This document shows positions 20,201 through 27,577 of a DNA stretch of 64,000 nucleotides, one piece after another. The notes under the pieces are model-generated. The model searched no databases and was not told the origin of the DNA. It saw nothing but the letters and a program-made list of their open reading frames with translations. The translations under genes were made by a program, and so were the position numbers. The stretch lies in the NCBI GenBank assembly GCA_958435545.1, contig CAUBGU010000001.1:12127-76126 (forward strand), written 5' to 3'. This DNA comes from an uncultured Collinsella sp. (lineage in GTDB: Bacteria > Actinomycetota > Coriobacteriia > Coriobacteriales > Coriobacteriaceae). Position 1 is the stretch's first letter; each line of letters begins with the position of its first letter.

Positions 20201-21183
20201 AGCAAGGGGTCCACCACACCGCCGTTAAAATGACGATCGAGGATACGCAATACTTCGTCCGGTTGAAACGTCACGGGATCGTCTGTCAGCGTCGACAGTA
20301 TGTCGGCCTTCATGTGGTCGATTTCATCAAAGATAAACAGGCCCTTCTCGGCAGCCATTGCGTTAAAGAGCACAACGCCTGCACCGGTCACTGTATCGAT
20401 CCTATTGATGAGCTTTTGCGGTGTCAGGGCAATCACATGCGGTATGCTCTCGTCATTGAGCAGGGCAGACGGCCAAATCTGGGGGATCACCTCCATGCCG
20501 CGCGTGATGTTTTTGAGCTCGTGGCTCACAGCCCAACGCAAGCTCGCATCCGCCGACGATAGCTTGTCGCGAAGGGCGGGGGTCAAACGGTCTGCAACAC
20601 CTCCCAGACGATTTCGAGTGTCAAGGATGCCCAAAAGGTCATCGGCGATCTCCATCGCGTTGCCCCACGCTCGCTTAATGATGCGATGAGAGCTCTCGTC
20701 GTCCGCCTCGATGGGACACGGAATGTCGCGCACGCCCACGGCGCCCTTACCGCGCGTAGTCTCAATCCAATGCAGGATGTTATCGCCCGCACGCGGAAGA
20801 TCGAACACCATGCGCTGCGCGGCATCGCCATCCATGCCCTGTTCAACCAGCAATTTGCGCACGCTCGCAACGTAGTTGTCGCGGTTGTCCTTACCCGGCA
20901 CCACAAACACCAGGTAACGACGGCCCGGGCACTTGTTAAAACAGCCCGAATCGTCCCAGTCACCGGCGATGAGGTCGGCTGTGACCTGCTCGGCCGTATA
21001 GTTTTTACCCGAGCCCGTCGTGGCGCCCAAAAAGTACAGGCCATTGTTGCCCTGATCCTTGGGGGCAAACAGCGCACGCTCAAAAAACTCGCGCATCGCC
21101 TTTTGACGTGCAAGATAGGGAGCGAGCTCCTTGTCGTCCGCAGACGACGGATTCGATTGGCAGTTGAGATCCCACATAGCCAT
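17251..21183 (-). CDS. SF2 helicase fused to PD-(D/E)xK-type nuclease, probable DdmD-type
   Basis: A 1,310-aa protein. Helicase motifs are Walker A GATTGSGK (about residues 53-60), DEID Walker B (about 286-289), motif III SAT (about 585) and motif VI QAVGRLMR (about 937-944). Near the C-terminus GDFEVLDAAG and WIDFKHYRI (D and K about 1222-1224, some 86 residues from the end) give the D-x(n)-DxK pattern of a PD-(D/E)xK nuclease. A large helicase-nuclease beside an Argonaute-like gene is the DdmDE anti-plasmid arrangement known from Vibrio cholerae; in that system DdmE recruits DdmD to degrade plasmid DNA. ATG at 21183 has CGGAGG 7 nt upstream. The long insert between motifs I and III is larger than in most SF2 helicases. 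Confidence 0.65.
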   Translation of the reverse strand: MAMWDLNCQSNPSSADDKELAPYLARQKAMREFFERALFAPKDQGNNGLYFLGATTGSGKNYTAEQVTADLIAGDWDDSGCFNKCPGRRYLVFVVPGKDNRDNYVASVRKLLVEQGMDGDAAQRMVFDLPRAGDNILHWIETTRGKGAVGVRDIPCPIEADDESSHRIIKRAWGNAMEIADDLLGILDTRNRLGGVADRLTPALRDKLSSADASLRWAVSHELKNITRGMEVIPQIWPSALLNDESIPHVIALTPQKLINRIDTVTGAGVVLFNAMAAEKGLFIFDEIDHMKADILSTLTDDPVTFQPDEVLRILDRHFNGGVVDPLLLGNRDQWMAVYTHASTSGDHKGSNAERNRVSRASVEEDAEEIAKDAKKIQKALASCIKDMKLRPPFALSDEAKEEQLSGRHLFGSDDISVGDNSANPLRFKLNEGGTRNMIITRGGSGQQTVSKAVRRARGLVRMVVGHLARCATLMDKLYYGSISYKDDLSRKNIIDALGIRNNQTSEKYFWDSLMLALFFKDRKNDEIDAADDSMYARGVDYLVMETTIEHMFTTYLTSHGIERMPEAYLASIAAKAPCVCMSATWSAPTVKNFNLDYLDEVHGVVRKDAWIGELNQEIVRQTKLFNKQAAKEYDVDIAWVDESKEIAGMVALAGGAFGGIIVSPDEVYERAMRFFDGIGVSEGLAVRLRLKIADRVGVSDAKSIEFELKRLSKTLVAVSTWARGVARNEQRAGAVFTTRHMGNHGEFNSLALDLAREIVAELVIRNIKCPEMSYEKSLEAAKDMVPCFNAAEWDAGWRGAQKRLELGQPTLMFINLSAGGFSKNLKYKVPENLCDMVHQVDCGFENADRRPKMDLDFLYIESPTSRLTWGVEINSNKFVQQALLGVVEQEELVARGEVPFTQKRRNVRMLLSGVNKSLPVRDTLSYQVEGARIVAQAVGRLMRTSVKMPCVQVLLDREIANDCNFSFLHDLPMGYELEQVVGACAAANNHMTDNKEHAAVKQQNLAAFRNNLAKQKHEKLAWKVTSLNAGDEDLTAFDGERDFYLHHFCLPWEDLAQYPERRSTALRMSHAANGYAYAEGGACKVPHFEFPSYDGEPVEQIAARLEDRCHCKEGLKGATVRQVSQAAARVPELLSIREVRERWSSDGVPTTLQPAATAHMTPYMFQAVYLGELGESAGRAIFEAYYDGRYSLTRGDAAHAETGGDFEVLDAAGNTTGVWIDFKHYRIGAYIAYVRDGREASDAERFRAKAQKVGAKRLLIVNVLADEAALECVPKALDAEGTVFSVPYMAADGAINLEMMEAIGRAIEA

Positions 21184-21501
21184 GGTCAAACCTCCGATTT
21201 AGTTGTTACACGTGTTTGATACCATCCCGTGCGGACAAAACTCGCGCTGGGCGGTCAAGGCGGCGGCGTCCATGCCGCTTGAGAGAAGAAAGAAAGGAAA
21301 GAGGAGCAGTCAGCGACTACTCGCACGAAGCGAGCAGTTTCTTAAGATCGCACTCCAACGCCTCGCGCTCTTTGGCATCGATCACTGCAAGGGCGACACG
21401 CATCAGGGATGCATCGGCGGCAGACTCCTGAACCTGGTCGGGGCGCTTGCTAAAGCTTTTCCCGGCAGCCTTCCGATCGGTCGCGCCGTTCAGTGCGGTG
21501 G
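21184..21501 (-). other. Gap with a 61-codon open frame lacking a start codon
   Basis: From about 21499 down to a TAG at 21319-21317 the minus strand is open and protein-like (KSFSKRPDQVQESAADASLM, then VALAVIDAKEREALECDLKK). It contains no ATG, GTG or TTG before the internal ATG at 21403 (28 codons). It is the -1 frame of the preceding 206-aa gene, entered at its last sense codon CTT. It may be a decayed gene end, a frameshift extension or chance. Confidence 0.3.
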
Positions 21502-22122
21502 CTAAAGATTGTCATCGGACTTTGCGCTGGCTTTGGCCGCCTCTTCGCCCGCGATCAGGTCCTTAACCGTTATATACGCACTGTACGTAGCATCCTCGAT
21601 CTTTTCCAAAACATCATCAGGGTCGCAAGTGCCCCAAGTTTCTTCGAGGACTCGAGCCAATCCCCAAGCAGCGCTGAGCAGGACGTCAACGTCCTTTAGA
21701 TCTAAATGATCGACCGTAAAGGGATAGTCCGCGCACTCCAGTAGATACGTGTCAACTGCGCCAATTGCCTCAGCCACGTATGGCTCAAGATCGCAATGGG
21801 GTTGGAGGGCGCACAGCGCCTTGTGCGGATCGGTCGGCTCGATCCAATACAGCGTTGTCGCATCCTCGCATTTCTCGAGCGGATAACGCTCAACCGCCTT
21901 CTCCCAACTTTCATACCAAGGATCGGCATCGCCGTCCGTCATCGACCTGCAAAGATCAATCGCCGCAGAAACAGTCGCACACGAGCATCTATAACTGGCG
22001 CCTTTCCTAAAATCATCATTGAGCTCGTCGTCGCCAGACAGCCTCGCCTCCATGATCAGAAACGGGCCGTCATCATCTGTAATGCTCATGGGATAGTTGT
22101 CACATTCGTAGTACGGATACAT
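21502..22122 (-). CDS. Acidic hypothetical protein, 206 aa
   Basis: Starts MYPYYECDNYPMSITDDDGP, with GGAG 6 nt upstream. It is strongly acidic, cysteine-containing and helical in its C-terminal half (ALCALQPHCDLEPYVAEAIG), ending SAKSDDNL. I recognise no domain. It lies in the same orientation as, and 318 bp upstream of, the helicase-nuclease gene, and may share its transcript. Confidence 0.65.
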   Translation of the reverse strand: MYPYYECDNYPMSITDDDGPFLIMEARLSGDDELNDDFRKGASYRCSCATVSAAIDLCRSMTDGDADPWYESWEKAVERYPLEKCEDATTLYWIEPTDPHKALCALQPHCDLEPYVAEAIGAVDTYLLECADYPFTVDHLDLKDVDVLLSAAWGLARVLEETWGTCDPDDVLEKIEDATYSAYITVKDLIAGEEAAKASAKSDDNL

Positions 22123-22150
22123 TTTGTCTCCAATCAACCGTTCGGTCACA

Positions 22151-22477
22151 TTAACAAGCAATATCAAAACCGCGCTCACGCGGAGGGTTGTCGTCCTCGA
22201 TCCATTCGAGCCCGTCGTTCTCATCGATTCCGGCATCGGGGACTGACGACCATCTGAACTCGAAACCAAGCTGGTCAAGCTCATCGACTCGCTCACTGAT
22301 TACTCCGTACGCATCCAACGCATTCTCGAAATCCTCCGAAGACACATAGCCGCGCTCGCACTGCTTGCGCATCTGGTGCAAACGACCCATGGCGGCAGCG
22401 ATGATCTCGCGAAGAACGATAACCTCGCGCTCGCATACATCGATGTTTCCTTTGTTGAGCTTGATGCAATCGGACAT
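22151..22477 (-). CDS. Small hypothetical protein, 108 aa
   Basis: Starts MSDCIKLNKGNIDVCEREV after AGGGAGG with good spacing. The first half is helical (VLREIIAAAMGRLHQMRKQ), the second half acidic (DENDGLEWIEDDNPPRERG). It precedes the 206-aa gene by 28 bp, so the two form a unit in front of the helicase-Argonaute pair. No family is recognised. Confidence 0.65.
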   Translation of the reverse strand: MSDCIKLNKGNIDVCEREVIVLREIIAAAMGRLHQMRKQCERGYVSSEDFENALDAYGVISERVDELDQLGFEFRWSSVPDAGIDENDGLEWIEDDNPPRERGFDIAC

Positions 22478-22586
22478 AACGGCCTCCCTGGTTTTAAGCC
22501 TTTTCGCTTGATTCCATTGAACAGCCGCAAACAGCCGCGTAATATGACTTTTATCGGGTTTTAAATTTTGGCTGTTTGGAGCATTA

Positions 22587-24749
22587 ATGCTTGATTCCGA
22601 ACAAGAGCCGTTTAGCTGGGGTTTCGAGGCTGGCTTTCTTCGCTCTCCCGTCAATCCCCGCATGCTTCTTCTTAACAGAACGCCAGAGATTGATTGCGCC
22701 GATGACGGAAACGCAACCGGCAATGCAAGCGCATGGAATCTCGTCTCCGTAGCCAACGACCTATTACGCGTCGACTTAAGCTCGCTTTTCAACGAGATTG
22801 GGGGCCACTTTCGTGAGCGAGCAAAATTGCGCTTTTACATCGATTTGCAGAACGCCATTCGTCAGCCCCCTGCTCCCCACGATGCGCAACACGCTTCGAT
22901 GGACTACGCAGCCGAACCAGACCATGACGACTGGCTCGATCCAGACGATTCCGACCAAGAGTCCGCGCAAGCAGAATTGAACGAAGCCGAAATCGAAGTC
23001 AACCTTCAAAAACAAAAGGAACGCGACCTCGATTTCTTTGCTCCGATATTCGATAAAGCCATTACGCGCCATGCACACGGAGAGATATCTGGCATGGCCA
23101 GGTATCTCCTTGAAAATGTCTGCAGGCAGTGTGTCATGAACATCACAGCGATTCCCGACTATCGCTATTACAGCTGCTGGATGAACAACAACGCTATTGA
23201 GTGCAACGAAATCAACCGCCTGTACCGCGCGGTGATCACGACATCGGCCCAACTCAATAAGCAAGAAATGGCGTCCCTCTTCAGCTCCTATCTCAAGCTC
23301 GTGTCGAACGACATGGACATTACAACTACCAACGGCAAGACCGGGCTAACAGAACCGGTGCCGTATAAACGCGACAATCCAAGAGACAACTATCCAAAGG
23401 TCAACTCGCAGATAGAAACAGCTTGCGTTTGCACCAATACCGATCTCTTTCGAGCGCTTCTCATTGTTTTTTATCAGGAATGTCTGGAGCTTGCCCCGCT
23501 GCTTAAAAACACCGAGGCACCTAGCCTGCTCGCGCAAAACGAAGAGTTTTTCCCAGCCGCCATCAAAACAAGCGACCCGCGACAATTTCGATTATTCGAT
23601 AATCAGCTGCCGGCAATCATCCGCTTTGGCGACGCTTTTGCATACGCAGCCAAAAAGCACTTGCCCGGAAACGAAACGGCTCAAAAGCTCGAAGAACATT
23701 TGAGCGATATAAAACGCATGAATAGCGCCCCCTTTATGCAGGCGTTTCGCAAGAACTATCTCGAGGCTATGCGCGAGAACCAAATCTACGCAAATGGAGA
23801 CTTCCATACGCATGCAGAGCTTAACGACCAGGAAAACCTCAATAGGCTCGTAAGGCTTCAAGCTGTTATTGCAAAGGCAGGAGAGCTTTACTTCACCGAA
23901 GAGGAATGTTCCTTTGCAAGCCTTTATGCCCGCATCCTCCACGAGCTGCTGCTGTGCGGCATTATGCCGATAACATGCCAAACCTGTGGTTCGCTCTTTT
24001 TTCCGACCGGCCCTAACAGCAAGTACTGCGATCGATATAACGCGGCGACCAAGCTCTATTGCAACCCGCGGCACAACGCCAAAAAACATCTTGGTCGCAA
24101 ATCACCCCGCGACGTCGCACTCAATATACGGAGAAAAGCCGGCACGGCATACGAAAAGGGTTTAACGGATTGTGCCCACTATTTTGACAGCCTTGGCAAT
24201 TTTGTTCTCGATGGTCTTGGCCCAACATACCAAGCGAGCGACCTAATTTCCGACGAGCTCTATGCGGCATGGCTGTCTATCGTCAACCAGCCCAATTGCA
24301 GGACAAAAATCAGGCGACCAGATAGGAACGGTTTTCCATACCCCGTACTGTGGTACGGATTCATCCTCAATGGCATACAGTATGTACAAGTCGAGTTTCC
24401 CGAAGCCGAGTACCCGGCGCTTTTTGAACGCTTGAGCCAGCTCGCCGAAAGCCCGCAATCAAAGTGCACGCTGAAGCACAAGGGACCCGGCGAGCACCCA
24501 TACAGCTCATGGCTTATCAAGTTATACGAGTTGTTGGAGATCATTGCGCAAATTAATAGCGCCGACCAGGTGGCAAAGCCCATTCCATTGCTTGGAATAG
24601 ATAGGGACGATTGTGTCTCGACCGACCCGACCGCCCAAGGCACACGGAGCGCGCCCGACGCATGCGTCTACAGCACCGGCACGATAGATAGCCTTAGCTT
24701 TACCGTGTATACGAAGGGATATGACCCGGAAAAGCGGGAACGAGCCTGA
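22587..24749 (+). CDS. Large hypothetical protein with a four-Cys zinc knuckle (DUF6076-like)
   Basis: A 720-aa protein divergent from the small genes leading to the helicase operon. The start at 22587 has GGAG 7 nt upstream. Around residues 463-495 it carries CQTCGSLFFPTG, KYCDRY and LYCNPRHNAKK, a treble-clef or zinc-ribbon pattern seen in DUF6076-type proteins that are common in gut Firmicutes and Actinobacteria. The N-terminal 450 residues are helical with an acidic linker (about residues 115-140). It has no membrane segments. It is more AT-rich than the core genes, which suggests transfer. The function is unknown. Confidence 0.7.
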   Translation: MLDSEQEPFSWGFEAGFLRSPVNPRMLLLNRTPEIDCADDGNATGNASAWNLVSVANDLLRVDLSSLFNEIGGHFRERAKLRFYIDLQNAIRQPPAPHDAQHASMDYAAEPDHDDWLDPDDSDQESAQAELNEAEIEVNLQKQKERDLDFFAPIFDKAITRHAHGEISGMARYLLENVCRQCVMNITAIPDYRYYSCWMNNNAIECNEINRLYRAVITTSAQLNKQEMASLFSSYLKLVSNDMDITTTNGKTGLTEPVPYKRDNPRDNYPKVNSQIETACVCTNTDLFRALLIVFYQECLELAPLLKNTEAPSLLAQNEEFFPAAIKTSDPRQFRLFDNQLPAIIRFGDAFAYAAKKHLPGNETAQKLEEHLSDIKRMNSAPFMQAFRKNYLEAMRENQIYANGDFHTHAELNDQENLNRLVRLQAVIAKAGELYFTEEECSFASLYARILHELLLCGIMPITCQTCGSLFFPTGPNSKYCDRYNAATKLYCNPRHNAKKHLGRKSPRDVALNIRRKAGTAYEKGLTDCAHYFDSLGNFVLDGLGPTYQASDLISDELYAAWLSIVNQPNCRTKIRRPDRNGFPYPVLWYGFILNGIQYVQVEFPEAEYPALFERLSQLAESPQSKCTLKHKGPGEHPYSSWLIKLYELLEIIAQINSADQVAKPIPLLGIDRDDCVSTDPTAQGTRSAPDACVYSTGTIDSLSFTVYTKGYDPEKRERA

Positions 24750-24833
24750 TGTAGCGGCTTCGAGCGAAGCCGCCGGTCACGGGGTGGCACCGGGGCGCGG
24801 ACGCCGCGGGCCATTGGGAGCAACCCTCCTCCG

Positions 24834-25082
24834 CTACCTGCGCGACGTGGCAGCGCCGCTGCGTCGTCCCTGTCGCCGAACATCGTCCTGAAGGCGCGGG
24901 CGGGTGTCCATGAACAGCCGCGCCCGCACTAGCCTGGGGGACAGCCGCCCCGCCACCAGCAGTGCGCCGGCACGCCTCGGCACCGCCAGGGTCTCCGCCT
25001 CCACGGGCAGGGCAACTTTCTCGATGACCTCGGCAGAGCACACGCCCGACAGGTCAACCCCGTTGTAGACGATTGGCCTCAT
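24834..25082 (-). pseudogene. Fragment resembling a phage distal tail protein N-terminus
   Basis: Reads MRPIVYNGVDLSGVCSAEVI, then an Ala/Leu-rich stretch through ARLFMDTRPRLQDD, before losing frame; protein-like coding appears to continue in other frames to about 24750. The opening resembles siphophage distal-tail (Dit-like) proteins. It is only about 80 codons and is isolated, so I treat it as a prophage relic. GAGGGG lies upstream of the ATG. Confidence 0.35.
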
Positions 25083-25138
25083 GCGTTGCCCCTCGCGCGC
25101 CCGTAGGTGTTACCGCTACTCTGAAAATGACCAGATGA

Positions 25139-27574
25139 TCACCCAACAATCTTTGGCGAGTGGGGGCTGAACGCATCGTTGCCGTTCTGTTCATCCACCG
25201 CCCTGCGCCCCAGGCTTAAGGGTTCTGCCGCGTCATCTTCCACCCGCACGGACAGGACATAGTAGAAGTCGGCACCCTGATTCCCACGATCCCGCACGTA
25301 GCCAAGGTCGGCCAGGCGGTCGGCCAGCTCGTCCCTCGAAACCAGCTCATTCGAGGTTATGCGACACGCCACAGGCTCGATCTCGTAGGTGTTCGTCTGG
25401 CTTATGGCGTTCCGATAGAAGCGGAACCACGACGTGCGGAAGAGATCCTTATGGTGCGAGTAGACATGCCCGTCCTTAATGGCATAGAAGTAGAAGAGAA
25501 AGCGCCCGCCCTTGCGGAGCCTGCCGCTGCTTTCGAGAAAGTGATAGTAGTCATCGGGAGAGTCCCCTCGAATGTAGCCAATCACGAACGATTCGCCACC
25601 ATGCCCGTAGGAGTCGCTATCCGTCTTGCCCGCGCTTGGAGGCTCAGCCACAACCATTTCGGTGAAGTAGCTCAGCCGGTTCAGCCGCGTATTGCTTGCC
25701 GTGTTCTCGCCGATGACCTTCTCTATGAAATCGCGCAACGCATTCTCTGCCGTCCTGCTGATGCTCGGCTTCATGGCGAAAGCGCCGACACCCGGCAAAA
25801 TCTCCTCGAAGAGCCGGAATTGGCCCTTCTCGCCCGTTTCGCCCGACCCCGGATAAAGCACGTAGCTGCCAACCGTACGCCGTATCGCGTCGTTGTACGT
25901 GTGCATCTTCAGCAGGTCACCGCGCTTGTAGGTGTTCGTGGTGGAGGCCGCCTTCTCCTCGTTAAGTTCCTCGCGCTCTGCCTCCTCGGTGCCCACATCC
26001 TTGCCGACAAGCCCCGTCAAGTCGGTGATGCGGTACTTGGCGTCGAAGTGGACGAATGCAACAGCTCCATCTTGCACTGCGGCTCGCTCGTTTGTATAAG
26101 CATCCGGGAATATCGCGAGCGTGTAGTCGGGTCTGAACGGTCTCGAGTACGAACCCTCGTAACGAGTGGCATGAAAGTCACGGGGCGAGAAGGTGCGGTT
26201 GTAGTAGAGGTTTACCTTCGCGCCGCACTGCGCAATCTGGAATGACTGGCAGGAGCGTACGCCCTGCTTGAGGGATATTGACAGCCCACCGTCGGGATTC
26301 GTCCCGATAAATGGGTGGTCATCGGTGCTTATCGGCTCGCACCCCTCGATCCCCCTTACGATGTCGTACAGCTCAAAGAAGATCCAGTACTCGTAGAGGA
26401 GGGCCACATTCTTCGATTCGCCCTCGTAGATGTCATCCTTGCCCTTCCAGTCGAGCTGCAGCGCCATATCGAGCATGGAATATGCGAAGAAGATCTGCGA
26501 GTATCCCTCGCGCTTCTGCAACACCTGGTTGTTCTGAGGCATCATCTGCAGGGTGCCGACATCGTCGAAGAAGGCGTCGCTGAGTATCGTATCCAGCATG
26601 GCGTGCAGCGCGGCGGCTTCGCGATAACACTCCGTCTGCCGAGTATCGCCCTTCTCGGCATCCAGGACAGTCATCAGAGAGGTGCAGATCCGGTCAATCT
26701 CATGCAGGGCAAATTTCACAAACCGATTGGCGGGCGTGTCGAGCAGGTCGTACTTGCGCGTGACGCTGACCATCTGGGGGAGGTAGACGCCTCCCGCATC
26801 GCCGCCGCAGTTCAAGCGCGTCCACATCCGGCTGTTCGAGAAGGGGTTCGTATAAAACCTCCGGGACGGCATGCCAGCCCCAACCGACCGCAGCTCGTCC
26901 TCGTGATCCAGCGTCCTATCAGGGTTCCTCTTTATCGCCTCGAAGAGGGCTTGGAGGTTCGGTTCGTAGCAGAACTGCCGCAGGAAGACGAACTGCTCAA
27001 GCAGCGTCTCGCGATTCTCGTCGGCTTGCTTGTAAACGTTCGACGTGGAGCCCGAGTAGTCAAGGAGCAGCGCAGCGCACCTTGCGGCAAGCTCCTCGGT
27101 GAGCTCGATGTAATCGTCTTCATAGCCAATCTTGAGCGGGACGACTTCGAACTGTAGCATCGGCGCATCAGCTTCCTCGCCGAATCGAATCCTCGAACGC
27201 CCGAGATAGTTCACGAACTGGAAGGTGACACTATTGCCGTTTCTGTCGCACCTGATATTCTTGCCTTCGTTTTGGAACGAGGCGCGAGGATGCAGGCCAC
27301 CATCAGGGGTCCGCTCGTATTCGAGCACATAACATGTGGTTTCGTTGATTCGAAGCGTGGGACTCCCGTCAAGACCGTCCTTGACGGCGAAGGCTGGTGT
27401 TGAACCAGCGCCATTCTGGGATGCTTCCGGCTTGAGACCGAAACACGTCAGCCCGGTTAGCCCGGTCTGCTGTTCCTCGTCCCAATCGACTCGGTCATGC
27501 GCACCGCTCTGGTAGAGCCTGGCTATTGTTCTTCCATCCGCTGCAAAGCGGATTGCGCCGATGCTGCCGTCCAT
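25139..27574 (-). CDS. McrC-like DUF2357 nuclease subunit of a LlaJI-type restriction system
   Basis: An 811-aa protein. The C-terminal half holds a PD-(D/E)xK core, RPDYTLAIFP (D483) and FVHFDAKYR (D511, K513), typical of DUF2357/McrC-like endonuclease subunits. The N-terminal half (residues 1-400) is the family scaffold. It starts 4 bp beyond the McrB-like gene, in the same operon. By analogy with LlaJI.R2 it should be the cutting subunit, driven by the AAA+ partner. The last 135 residues have a second diverged copy at 32145-32555 in the opposite orientation. Confidence 0.85.
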   Translation of the reverse strand: MDGSIGAIRFAADGRTIARLYQSGAHDRVDWDEEQQTGLTGLTCFGLKPEASQNGAGSTPAFAVKDGLDGSPTLRINETTCYVLEYERTPDGGLHPRASFQNEGKNIRCDRNGNSVTFQFVNYLGRSRIRFGEEADAPMLQFEVVPLKIGYEDDYIELTEELAARCAALLLDYSGSTSNVYKQADENRETLLEQFVFLRQFCYEPNLQALFEAIKRNPDRTLDHEDELRSVGAGMPSRRFYTNPFSNSRMWTRLNCGGDAGGVYLPQMVSVTRKYDLLDTPANRFVKFALHEIDRICTSLMTVLDAEKGDTRQTECYREAAALHAMLDTILSDAFFDDVGTLQMMPQNNQVLQKREGYSQIFFAYSMLDMALQLDWKGKDDIYEGESKNVALLYEYWIFFELYDIVRGIEGCEPISTDDHPFIGTNPDGGLSISLKQGVRSCQSFQIAQCGAKVNLYYNRTFSPRDFHATRYEGSYSRPFRPDYTLAIFPDAYTNERAAVQDGAVAFVHFDAKYRITDLTGLVGKDVGTEEAEREELNEEKAASTTNTYKRGDLLKMHTYNDAIRRTVGSYVLYPGSGETGEKGQFRLFEEILPGVGAFAMKPSISRTAENALRDFIEKVIGENTASNTRLNRLSYFTEMVVAEPPSAGKTDSDSYGHGGESFVIGYIRGDSPDDYYHFLESSGRLRKGGRFLFYFYAIKDGHVYSHHKDLFRTSWFRFYRNAISQTNTYEIEPVACRITSNELVSRDELADRLADLGYVRDRGNQGADFYYVLSVRVEDDAAEPLSLGRRAVDEQNGNDAFSPHSPKIVG

Positions 27575-27577
27575 AGG

